In this document: positions 36,810-48,100 of the stretch, one piece after another
Layout: the number at the start of each line of letters is the position of its first letter
Numbering within the stretch: position 1 is the first letter of the stretch
Source: Cardinalis cardinalis
Taxonomy: Eukaryota > Chordata > Aves > Passeriformes > Cardinalidae
Assembly (NCBI GenBank): GCA_014549065.1
Contig: JACDOX010000057.1
Location: forward strand, 3,007,991-3,071,990
Direction: 5' to 3'
Length of the DNA: 64,000 nucleotides
The notes under the pieces: model-generated
Told to the model about the DNA's origin: nothing
What the model saw: only the letters and a program-made list of their open reading frames with translations
Databases searched by the model: none
Position numbers and translations under genes: made by a program

Positions 36810-36838
36810 AGGTCATCTGCTTTAGGTCATTTAGGTCG
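36810..36838 (+). promoter_or_regulatory. Cluster of nuclear-receptor half-sites
   Basis: AGGTCA occurs at 36810-36815 and 36824-36829, and AGGTCG at 36833-36838, each preceded by TT or TTT. Spacers are 8 and 3 nt, so the last two form a DR3-like pair; the first has an A/T-rich flank as in ROR elements. It lies about 1.75 kb before the AGFG1 ATG. Confidence 0.35.
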
Positions 36839-37268
36839 TTGGAAAAGGTACAATGTTAGCATGTTTCGTAAAAGGCAAAATAAATGAAACCTTCTAAATA
36901 ACAAGTATATCAGCATTTCATAGAGAAGTGAAAAATTGAAGGAAGCAGTGAGAATTCGGTCCTTATAAGACTGGAAATATTTCCTGTTTACTCTTAAGAA
37001 TGCTATTTAAGCNTTGGTGATTATTTAGTGATGTTTATTTTTCACTTTGAACAGCTCCTGCCATCCATACTAGGAAAAAAATTAGAGCATTGCCATCTGT
37101 GTTTAAAACTTAGAACTGGTTGATCAGTTCATGTAAATCAGCACAAAGCACATCCAGAGGAATCAGAAGAGGAAGGACAGATTACTGATGCTGAACACCT
37201 AGTCCTAGATTTTTTTAACTTAAACTATGAGGAAAATACAGTGGATCAGATCTTGTTCCTATGTGTAC

Positions 37269-37276
37269 TGACGTCA
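37269..37276. promoter_or_regulatory. AGFG1: Full palindromic CRE, TGACGTCA
   Basis: TGACGTCA within CTGACGTCAG, a perfect CREB/ATF consensus, 1.3 kb before the AGFG1 start and just outside the CpG island. A half-type site (TGACGTGA) lies near 36597. Confidence 0.5.
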
Positions 37277-37499
37277 GGGGCACAAGACTTGACCCCAAAT
37301 ACATTGTATTGGGTCATTAAACATTAAAAGATTTTAATCATACATAGCGTTGCTAGGGTGTTTTGTAAATGAAATCACTGAAATATAAAGTGCATTGACT
37401 TTTTTTTTCTAACATTGATTTCGCACACTGTTAGGCACCTTTGTGTGGAACAAACACGTATTTTGTGGATCAGGGGCTGACTGGGGTTTGTTTCCTCTC

Positions 37500-39150
37500 G
37501 GGTACCAGAAGTNCGTGACTGCTGCCTCTGCTCTCTCCCCTGCTGGGGGAACGGCAGCCGGGCACCGAATTCCCAAAGGAAAACTATNCATGTCTCACCT
37601 CCGTCCCAAGAAAGCCAGACCCCGTGGGGGTGTTCTCCCCTCAAATCCGCTGCAATCCGCCTTGACGGTCCTCCGGAACCTGGGCCACCAGCCCGTCCCC
37701 CGGGCCATCCCCGCCGCCAGGACCCGCAGGCGCCGAGCTGGGACCGGGAGCGCCTCCGCTCTCGCCACGCTCCGTGACTGAATTTCCAGACTTTTGGTAC
37801 ACCGAGGGACACTGGGAGCGCTGGGGTGGGGACGAGGCACGTGGTCCTTCTTTCACGGAGCACCTCCCGCTCTCCACAGCCAGCCTGAGCCCTCTGCCCA
37901 CGAGGGGCTGAGGGGCGGCGGGGACTGCCTGGCGCTCATCCCGTAGTGTGAGGGGAACCGCCCGTCCCGAGCACCCCACTGAGCGGGGAGGCGATCCCCT
38001 CCTCCCCGAGTAAAGTCTAACACTTTTTGTTGATATTTTTCCATAGGGATTCTCCACAGGACTGACCACTGGCCCTCTCCACCCCGCCCCGCCGGGTCAC
38101 GCGGGGTGACTCGGCCCCTCCGGAGGCGCCGCCCCGGGCCGGGGTCGCGGCGTGAGGGGACGGAGGGGGTGTAGTGCGCCCTCCCAAGCGATAGGGGGCG
38201 CTGCAGCCGGCGGGCGCGCAGGGCTCCGCCGCCGCCGCCATCTCCTCGCTGAGCTCATAAAGGTGTCGCGCAGGTTCCGCCCGGGCTCGTCATTCCGCCG
38301 CCCCGGGCCCGGTGCCGCTGCCGCCGCCGCTGCTTCCCCTGAGCCGCGGCCCCCGCCCGCTCCCTCCCTCGTGGGGCTGCCGGTCCGCGTCAGCGGCCAC
38401 CCCCCTCCCGCACCGGCCTGCCGGCGGGCGCCGGTTGTGCCCTCCCCGCCCCTTCCTCTCCTGTCTTCCCTTCACCCCCCCGCTCGCCCGGCCCCTCTCC
38501 CGCCGGCCGAGCCCCGGAGCGCCGCCGCCGCCGGGGTGTGAGCGGGGCCCGGCGCCGTGCCGGGCCGTCCCTCGCCGGCGGGGCCATGGCCGCGAGCGCC
38601 AAGCGGAAGCAGGAGGAGAAGCACCTGAAGCTGCTGCGGGAGATGAGCAGCCTCCCGCCCAACCGCAAGTGCTTCGACTGCGACCAGCGGGGCCCCACCT
38701 ACACCGACATGACCGTGGGCAGCTTCGTGTGCACCTCCTGCTCCGGCATCCTGTGAGTGAGTGCGGGAGGGGACCGCCGGCTCCATCCCCCAGGCAGCGG
38801 TGACCTCCGCCCCCGGCCGTCGGGGCACGCGTCCGCAGGGCGGCGGCGGCCGGGCGGTGCAGCCCCGCCGCGGGTCTCGCAGCGCCGCCGCTCCCCTCGC
38901 GCTCGCCCTTCCTGTTGCCGGCTTGGCCACGTCGGAGGGCAGCGGGCAGGGGGCTCTCCCGGGGAAGGGAGGGAGGCCGTCGGGAGGCTTTCCCGNGCGC
39001 GTTCGCTGGAAATCCCCGTCGGAGCCCCCGGTGCGGAGGTGGCCGCCGCTGGCAGGGTGTGCGGCGCTGGGGCGCACGGCAGCCCCGCGGCCCGGAGATG
39101 GTCCTGGGGAATCTTCTCCGGCACGTAGGGGGAGCGCGCACGGGCAGCCC
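37500..39150 (+). promoter_or_regulatory. AGFG1: AGFG1 CpG-island promoter
   Basis: CpG density rises near 37.5 kb, peaks at 38.1-39.0 kb and falls by about 39.15 kb, enclosing exon 1. It contains many GC boxes, a YY1-like CGCCATCT at 38236-38243, a TATA-like CATAAAG near 38256, and a weaker CTCF-like sequence (atagggggcgctgcag) around 38191. Long open frames on both strands here follow from GC content. The start of transcription is probably in 38.25-38.5 kb, by inference only. Confidence 0.75.
38586..38752 (+). CDS. AGFG1: AGFG1 exon 1 (ArfGAP zinc finger)
   Basis: Runs from the ATG to the donor gtgagt, ending two bases into a Leu codon. It encodes MAASAKRKQEEKHLKLLREM and the four zinc-binding Cys residues (KCFDCDQRG, FVCTSCSG). 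It lies in the CpG island. Confidence 0.96.
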
Positions 39151-42100
39151 GAGCACCACCGCCCCACGGAAGTGTCGGAGNGGTGGTTAATTAAGCAAGT
39201 GTGCGACAATACTTGTGGAAAGGGAAGGGGCACGTGGCTTAGCAGTTCACTGTCATGATAGCCTTGAAGATGCGGGGATACTGACCCTGTCGTGAATGCG
39301 TTTACAGATACTACTTAAACGTTAAGTTAAACCACCAGCATGGCTGTATGTGCATCGAGTTCTACTTGGTGGTAGTTGTAAGACAACCCTTTAAGGTCTG
39401 TCTCAATCTATAAACTCCAGGCCGAATGGTTTAAGAGACTTNATCAGAAAAGTAGAAGCTGTTTGGGGTTTTTTGACTTTACATCGACTATTTCCTACAA
39501 AGTATATATATAAACCTGGGAATGGGATTGGCTCTGATAAAGTGATTGCATTTTTCCTGTTCCTCATTCCTGTATGGGCCTTCCCACTACTCCTCCCTTT
39601 TCCACCCATCCTTCCCAGAGATAGTGTGTATGAAACTAAGGGTTGAAGTCAGTCAGTTGTGAATTTCATCACATATCCATAATTTGGGAGAAAGGCACNG
39701 ATGTCTTCAGTGCTGCTGTTCCCTTAGCTATATCTGTTTGCTTTTATATGATTCTGTAGCATTGTGCCAATGGAATGGAGCAGAATCAGAGTAACCAAAG
39801 AAGTAATAAATAGTATGTCAGAGGATATGGATTGGTGTTTCTAAAAGGCATTCAGGAGCCTGAACTAATTTCTGTCCCCTTACTACCCCAAACAGCCCTT
39901 CCAAGTAAGGTCTTGTGTTTTAGAACAAAGTTGGTAATTATGTTGAAATGCAAAGCAAATATATTAGTTCTTTGCTGAATTTACATGGAACAAACTGCCT
40001 TTTATACTAATAGACAGCTAATTAGACTTGGAGTTCTTCTACTTTATGTAGGCTTCTGAACAGACTTGATGCAAATACAGAAAATACATTTAGGTTGTGA
40101 AATTGAAAAGAGACTCTAGGTTTTCACACAAACATGCCACTCAATCAGCCAGCTCTGGCTATTGTTTGCTCTCTTTGCAAACTGTTATTTGCGCTGGCAT
40201 GTGAAACTATTTTAAGCTACTGCACTGAGCTTATTTAGTGGTTGCACATGTTCTTACTGGGTTAAACTGAAAGTGTGGTAAAGCTGCACCATTAGAGTGT
40301 TTGTCTTTATTTTTCAGGCTTCTTAACCTTAATAGACAAGTATATTGTGAATGCTGCTGAGATGCTTAGCGTGGGTTCAGAAGAGTCTGTTCCTTGTATC
40401 TGTTGGCTGGGAGGTAGGGACTACTAACATAGTCCAGTTTACAGCAATCAAAAGGATGTACAGGCCGTGAAACAGCTCGTAAGCAGGGGGCAGCTGCCAC
40501 TTGGTGTTGGCCACCGCTTGGATGTTACCATGCTTAAAGAAGGAAGACTATCTGCAAAAATATGGTTAATGTACTGGAATTCCAATGAAACACAGGTGGT
40601 TTTTTCATTCTCAGTATGCAGTGTTTTTGTCTTGCTGCAAAAAAGCAACTACAAACTACGTGTTTGGTTGTTACAGCTAGTAACACCTACACTTACAGCT
40701 GGAGTAAGTGACTGTTAACAGGACTTAGTTTCCCTCTAAAATAAATTTGGACTCATTTTTTCATGTCAACTTGGAAAAACTTCCATAAGTTGTGTGTGCA
40801 GGATCATATGCATTTGTTAACACCTTATGACCTAGCCAGTGGCATGTTTGTTTGTTAGTGATGAGACTTGCTGTAGGTCATGTCTGTTTCATATCTGGAA
40901 ACTTATTTTTAACACTTCCATCAGAACAGTTCTTCAAACAACTTGTTTATTTCCAAATGNTTTTTCCTGTAGAATTTCACAGTGTAGGGAAGTGACTTGG
41001 GAACAAACAACATAATGGCAAATATAAAAGTACTGCTGCTTTTGTAGTTCTTAATGGCTGTTTGTGTTCTGCCTCATAGTACTTGCTTTACTGTAAGGTT
41101 TTAATAATCTTAGTACTTTATCTTGTTTATATGCTATGTGAATGACTTGCATTGCTTCTTGTTTTAATTATTTTTTTTCTAATCTGGTACAGGAAGTATT
41201 CTTGAAGTCAAGTAGACCAGTTTTTTCAAGTATGAAGTGCTCAATGCAAGATTAAAATACTAGATTATTTTAGATTAAAAGAGATTAAAAAGTCTTTCAG
41301 AAAGGTTTCTCAATTAACTAAAAATGATTGCTAACATCAGTATCATCTTAAATAAGCNTGTTATTCTAGATACAGTTAACTCTAAGCTCTTTAAAACTGT
41401 AGTATAACTTTTTTTTACTCGTTTTCTTAAGTGTTTGTTCATTGTCTTGGCAAGGACTGTCTAGTCACATTCAAAATCTTAATTCTGGATCCATCNTGAA
41501 TTTNCTTAAGGTATTTCATGTGTATCAAAAGAGTGATGCTGTGTATTACTAGATTTAGCTTTAAAAACCTACTATTCCCTCTACTGATTCCNAAAATAGT
41601 ATGTCTAGCTTTTTCATATACTGCTAAAAACAGTGACAGGACTGGTGGCTTTGCTAAAAAGATCTNTTTCTGACTTAGTGTTGAGGGTGAGTCTCGTCAA
41701 GTCAGAGGTGTGGATGACAGGAGGCTTTTTCCATAGTACCTGGGGTTTAAGTGGCCAGGTCAGATCAGGCTTACCAGAGCAGAGGTTTTGCTGTGCAAAA
41801 TGGTGCATGCAGGAGAAAGTTCATGCTCAGTGGTGTGAATTTGCTTCCTCTTAAAATAGTTCCACTTGTCCCCTGTGCTTAAATTTTTCATGTGGGCAAA
41901 AAAAGTGTGCTAGCATCACATAAGGTAACTCAAGTTTTTGGTGTTGTACAAGAATCTAGGATATCTGGAATTATACACAATTTTTGCCCCGAGAGTGGGA
42001 GGAGGTGCTCTGGAGGAGCAGTGTGCTCAGGTCAAGATTACAGTCATACACCACGGGAAGATTTCNCTTTATTAGAGCAAACCTGCATCTTGGGAAATGT

Positions 42101-45100
42101 TGGCAGGGAGATTATTTTGGTTTGACAGAAGTCCTTTGATTCGAAGGATTGTGTTGGTAGCTATGACTATTGTTTTCCTGGATGCTCCCGTGTGGCCTGC
42201 TGACAGTGGCATCCTTCCCTTTGTCTTATCAAATGCCTCTCTGCCTTGTATCTCAGCTGTCTGTGCATCTCTGCTTTCAAGTACTTCTGTAGCACTCGCG
42301 GTCAGCCCGCTCCCAACTTTGATAAAAAGAACATGTTTTTCAGTTCACCAATGGAAAATATCCCTGTTTAACAGTCTGCTTGCACATGTGTTGTGTTGTA
42401 TAATTTTTTATTTAATCTTGACTCTTTTTTGTGTCTGCTGATGTGATAATTAAGGTACTCCTATCCTTTCTCTCATTGCCCTCTTAACTCCCTCCCAACT
42501 TATTTACGAAGTCTCTTGTTCAGCAACAAGGAATGTTTAGATCATAATAGGTATTTTGAGAAATGCTAAAGNCCTTTTATGCTAATTTTTTACAACTGTT
42601 GGCCTTCTTCTGGCTACTTGTAATGCTCCTAGTTGAAATTTTAAATAAAAACTTTTCATGGTTAGGGGACTTCTGTATCAGCCAGATAGAAGTATTTGAT
42701 GGCTGATAGAATAGTAACCAACAATAACATCTCTGTGCAGTGGTGATAAATTATTGTGCTTTCCCTAGAATAAGTTTAGCAGGAGTTAAAAAAGTCTAAA
42801 TAAACAGCGCTAGAGTGAAGCGCTGTTTGAGTTAGCGGTGTTTGAGAAGCGGTGTTTGAGTTAGCATGACTTTTCAGTCCTTTTTTTCCTTTGGAGCATG
42901 TTTGGAAAATGACTCCATGTGTTCTGGGCCTCTGTGTATGTATAAATATGTTTTTTTAAGGATATTTTCTGTGTTACTATATTTCTTGTTTTCAGTTGCA
43001 AGGCGGGAGAGCAAAGGAAGTGTGTCTATAACACATTGAACAGTGTGCAGTTCAGAAAGAATGTTTGGTTATTTTTTAAGNAAAAACTGAATTTAACCTT
43101 AACTCTGCTTCAAAATGTGTGTATGAGTCGTCTGCTATTAAAAATAAATGAGCTTGTGAGATGGCGGAGGGTCTCCAGGGAGGTCTACAAGTATCAGGAA
43201 TGGCCAGTGCTGCTTATATTCCTTTTTGCTAATTACAGTAGCACAGAAATAATAATGAATGCTGTCACACTGGGTTTTCTGGTGCTTGTTTTCTGGACAT
43301 CTGGGTGTGTGGGGTGCTCTATGATGGCTCGGTATTTGACTTGCCTCATTAACTTCCTGCATTTTAGGGGATCAGATTTTCCTGGCTTAGGTTTGAGATG
43401 GTGTTAAAATCTGATCCAGGGGACATGAGCAGCGTCGAGCAGCCGTCTGCCCACCATTCCTCCTACGAAAGGGACCCTCTGTTCTGCCAGGGCTCACTCT
43501 TCGCATTTTTCTCCCCTCCCAGCCCTAGCCTTTGCAGTCGGCTGCTCTGCCAACAATCACAAGTTCAACTATAATTTGCCGCTAAATTATGTTAGAAACA
43601 AATATCCACTGCTTGTTGACTGTGTTTTGAATGTTTAATGTTTCAACTGCCAGACTGCAGAATCCTGTGTCAGTGGCCTTAAAGCTTCCTTTGTTTGTGA
43701 GAGCACCAGTTTAACAATGCCCTCTGGAGAACAGAGGTCTCATGTTCTCTGAAGCTGCCCCTACGCTGAGCTGTGACTCAGTGAGGGTCAGTGGAGGAGA
43801 TTCTCGGGGCTGAAATCTCTGGTCACAGTGCTCTTCCGCAGAAATAATCGTTGCTGAGCGTGAAGAAGTTGGCAGTGATGAGTGGGATCTCTGTGTGGGA
43901 TGTTCTAGCTCTGGTGTGCTGGATAAGTGCAGATGGCAGAATTGTCTTACTCTGTCATCCTTCCCCAGGGCCTCTTGGGAAGAGAGAGCTGCAGTCTGGT
44001 GTAAGTGCTGAGGTGGCGTTTGGTTGCTGCCTTCCCCAGGAGCTCTGTTGTAGGGAAGGGAGTAACTGGTACTGCTGCACGGGGGCACATTGCAAATACT
44101 TGTTCAGGGTCAATTTAAATTTAGGCATGGATAATTTGCACTAAGGGACTGTAATCCATTCTGTCGCCTGTTAAATAGGGAGTACTGTGAAGCATTAGAA
44201 TTGTGTGAAACACTTGTCAACTTTAGCTTAAGAGGAAGCTTTACGTAGGTTCCCTGCATCCTTTGCCATATTCAATGGACATAAATACTTGAATGTACAG
44301 TATTGCAGCTTTATGGTTTGCTTTAGATTATGGCTGTTAAAGTTTTGTTCAGAATTTCCAATACTCCTGGACCACTGGACATGGTGCTGTGCTCTCTTTC
44401 ATCCTGCCAGACATCTGACACCTCTGTGTGGTGATCTGATCTTTAGGGGGGGATGTCTTCCTTCTTTTAGCAGGATGGTGTAAGAGAAATGTGAATTCCT
44501 CTTATCCCATGAGGATANAGTGTGTATACCAGGAAACCTTATATGTCTGAACTCTTCACTGGAGAGAGGCATGGAGGAAGTCTCTGGTGAGATTTAACAA
44601 AATCTCATCTAGGCCTCAACCACATTTAATATTGCTGCTTAATAGGGCTGAAGATACTGAAGATGTCAGTGTTTGCTGCTGTAAATGCTCTAAAGAGCCC
44701 TGGTAGATCAGTGTAGAGTAGGAAAGTCTTAGAGAACTTGTGCAGTGCCTTGAAATTGCAAACACAGGTACAACAAAGCACTTAAACTGTACTTACTTTG
44801 AAAAGGAATTTCCAGCTGGAGCTAGTGGGAAAGCTGAGATACACTGCCTGTGCTGAGAAACATGTGAATGTGTTAGTGAATAGCTCTGGCTTTTAAATAG
44901 CCATTAAATAGTTTACAACTACCTAACTGTGCTGCTATTGTAATTACTAGGAGCAGAGTAAATTGAACAGACTAAGGCAGACAGAGCTCCTTTTATACTT
45001 ACTGTAAAAGCAGGGGACAGTAATTGTCATATAACATTTGATGGAGCAGATAGATCTGTGTGAAGTGCCGAGTGGATGCCAATTTTGTTTCTATGCTGTC

Positions 45101-48100
45101 ACTCAATATGTGATGCTACAAGTGCCATTTAGTAAATGTAATTACTTGCATGCACAGACTGAGAAGGTTTCTTTTAAAAGCCAAAAATAAGCAAAACCTA
45201 ATCCTAGCACCAGCTCTGAAACAATGAATTTTAACTGCATAGAACTCCTACAGGTTTCTTTTAAATTACATCATCTTAAAATGAGTACTTAAAAAAAAAA
45301 CTTAGATAATATTATAGTATTTTAATAATTGTAATTTATTTGTGATGTAGATGATACAGCTAGATGAAATATGTTAAATTAGTAACTTTAATTTACCAAG
45401 AAATTCAAACATTTTGAGAGAAGATAGTTTAATCAACTNTTGTAAAACCTCTCTCACCAACTTCAGTAAAACTTCTACCTTGTCAAGGTGCTGAACTGTG
45501 GAGTCGAATGTCAGCTGCTCTGATTTCAAAAGTTTGCTGAAGCAAATGGTATTCTGTAAAACAAATTTTCATATGCCTCTAGGTTTGGAAATGACTTCTG
45601 CTTTTAAGGTATTCAAAATGACTACATTTCTTAGCAAAATACAATTAATTGTTTATCCAAGTGTTTCAAACAGTGATTATCTCAAATTTGTTTTCTCATG
45701 AAACTTATGCTAAAATGTTACTGCTTAGTGTTCTAACCCATATTCAACTTCTGATTAAAAATGTGGAGTTCTTTAACACAGGATCAGAATTGTCTTATGA
45801 GTACACTTGAATTTAGGTGTGAAGGTGAAATTCCAAGCTAAATGCACAGCAGTATTTTTCCCATNAGACTTACTTGGAGAACATGAAGTGCTAAAATTTT
45901 TCTGCCAAAGTTGAATTTAATGTTAATATTCAGAATATCAGATTTTTGTCATAGACTGTTCTGATGTATAACAATTTAATTTATAGCTAATGTTCTTGGG
46001 ATAATCACGGAGTTTAAAGAAATCTACTGGTTGTTCTAAATTAGATGTCAGTATTGTTTTGGCTTTTTTTTTCTTTTTTCTTAAAAGCAATCTGAACCAA
46101 ATTTAGAATTAAAAGTGTAGGGACAAATACAAGCAATACAATTGATTTTCTTAGCGATTTGTTAGGCCCTTGTTGCATCCCTGAAAAGCTTTTTGTGTGC
46201 TTTGATATCTCATGGTTAATGTATATGAATTGTTTTTTAAGATAGTACTTCAGAAATCCAGGCCTGATTAACCTGAGCGNTAACCTGGCCCCTGGTATTG
46301 CCCGGGTGTGTCTCCAGTGCTTGGCACACGTGGGATGGGATGTTCTTGCGTCCCCTGGGCAAAGCACAGCTTGCCTTTGATTGGAAGCGGTTGTGGGCAA
46401 AAGCAGTAGCTAGCATGTGTTTAAAGAAGGAGTTGGAAAAGAAAGCAAGCTTTTTCTAACCTGGTGCTGTTGCTCAGCATGTTTTCTCTCTGTGCTCGCA
46501 GGGCTGTGACTGAGCTGGGTTTGACAGTGTCAGGCTGTGGCAGCGCAAATGCCAGGTGTGCTGCTGGCCCTGCTGTGGCAGCCTGGCATGGATGTGAGAG
46601 TGCTGCCAATCTGGGCTTCAGGCAGAGCTGCTCACATTTGAGCTGTGGCATTAGCAATGGTATCTCTCATGTGAGAACATGCTAAAACCANTGTCTTTTT
46701 GCTTTTGTTCTGGTTACTTCTGTAGTGTTCAGGAAGAGGAGTAAGCCCCTGTGAGTTCTCAGGGGCAAAAAGTAAACTATAAAAATATGCTGTGAGGAAA
46801 CAGGAAATGTAGGTTAAAGCAAGAGAAAAATATTGNGCTGGGCAGTTTAGCTTGAAGAAATCTTGTTATTGTGAAGAAGTTGTAATAAGAGATCAAAGTA
46901 TGGAAAGAGTTGGAGGAAAAGGAAACTACAACCAAGAAGCCCAAGAGTGAGAGACGAAAGGTAGAGGCAAGGGTGAAACAGATTAGGATTTTAAAAAAAA
47001 GTCTGATTTCGTTTTCTTAAATTTGCATGGAAGGTGCCTGAGTGACTTTGCATAAGCAATTGTGAATATTGGTCTCTCCTGAAGTTCTTTTACTCAGCTT
47101 TGTATACTGTTACTTGAGAGGAGCTTACACAGCCTTAAGTTGTATGGCAGTACCAAGAATGAGTGTGCTTGACAGAGATAGCTCCTGATTTTAAAACTGA
47201 CTTCTAGGTGTAGTGTTAAACATGATTGTATGATGACAAATTTCCCAAATGCTGAACACCTCTTTCTTCTTTCAGGCGGGGCTTGAATCCACCCCATAGA
47301 GTGAAGTCGATTTCAATGACGACGTTCACGCAACAGGAAATAGAATTTCTGCAGAAACATGGAAATGAAGTAAGTGTTATTTGGAAAATAAAGTGGGTTT
47401 GGCACTTTAGTATTAAAGTTGAAAACACTACTTAAAGAAAACGTAGGGTTTTTTGTTTGGGTTTTTTTTTGGCAAAAGCTAGACAGAAGTCTTTTGAAGC
47501 CAGCATCATTTGAAATGAGGCTTCTGAAGAGCTTGTTTCACTGGGTAGCTGATCATCCTAATGTTATTGCCCAACCCAGACAATCCAGATTCACATGATC
47601 AGTATTTCTGAATTGGGTTTTCTTTTGATTTTGCATAAGGCAGTATGCAGCCACGTTTTGTTTTTTTTTTCCTGTAAGATCAGAACTTGAAACTGACCGC
47701 AGCAGTATTTCCTGAAAGAGTGTACTATGCCAAAAATAAATACAAAAGTACAGCTTATAGCTGTATTTCTTCACACTTGGTGTCAGAAAGTCTTCTAGTA
47801 GTTTTAATACTTAATAAAATAATAATAAATAATTAATTTATAATTAATAATAAATAATTTAAATACTTAATAAAAGTGTATCCATATACTTGCATACGTG
47901 TGTTAAAGTCTATCCATATTGAATGTTCTTGGACAGAAGGNAAGGAAGAAATTGTTATCTAGTGAGTAGTTTGTGGCAGCTTTGAAGGGGACAAGTTCTA
48001 GCATACTGACGTTTTGTTCCTTTTAATAGAAGAAAAAAATCTGAGGTAGATGTTGGATTGACTCTGTGGGAATACATGGAGCCGTTAAGCCCTGTATGTG

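Noticed and set aside
37375..38069. Minus-strand frames (up to 162 codons) before AGFG1, considered as a divergent gene
   Set aside because: No recognisable protein, Ns inside, and a CpG island explains the lack of stops. A divergent noncoding transcript remains possible.
38290..39233. 289- and 253-codon - strand frames over AGFG1 exon 1
   Set aside because: They oppose a well-supported exon and consist of Arg/Pro/Gly-rich low-complexity sequence.
43717..43728. CTCF-like sequence on the - strand (ctccagagggca)
   Set aside because: Only about 10 of 12 core positions match; too weak to list.
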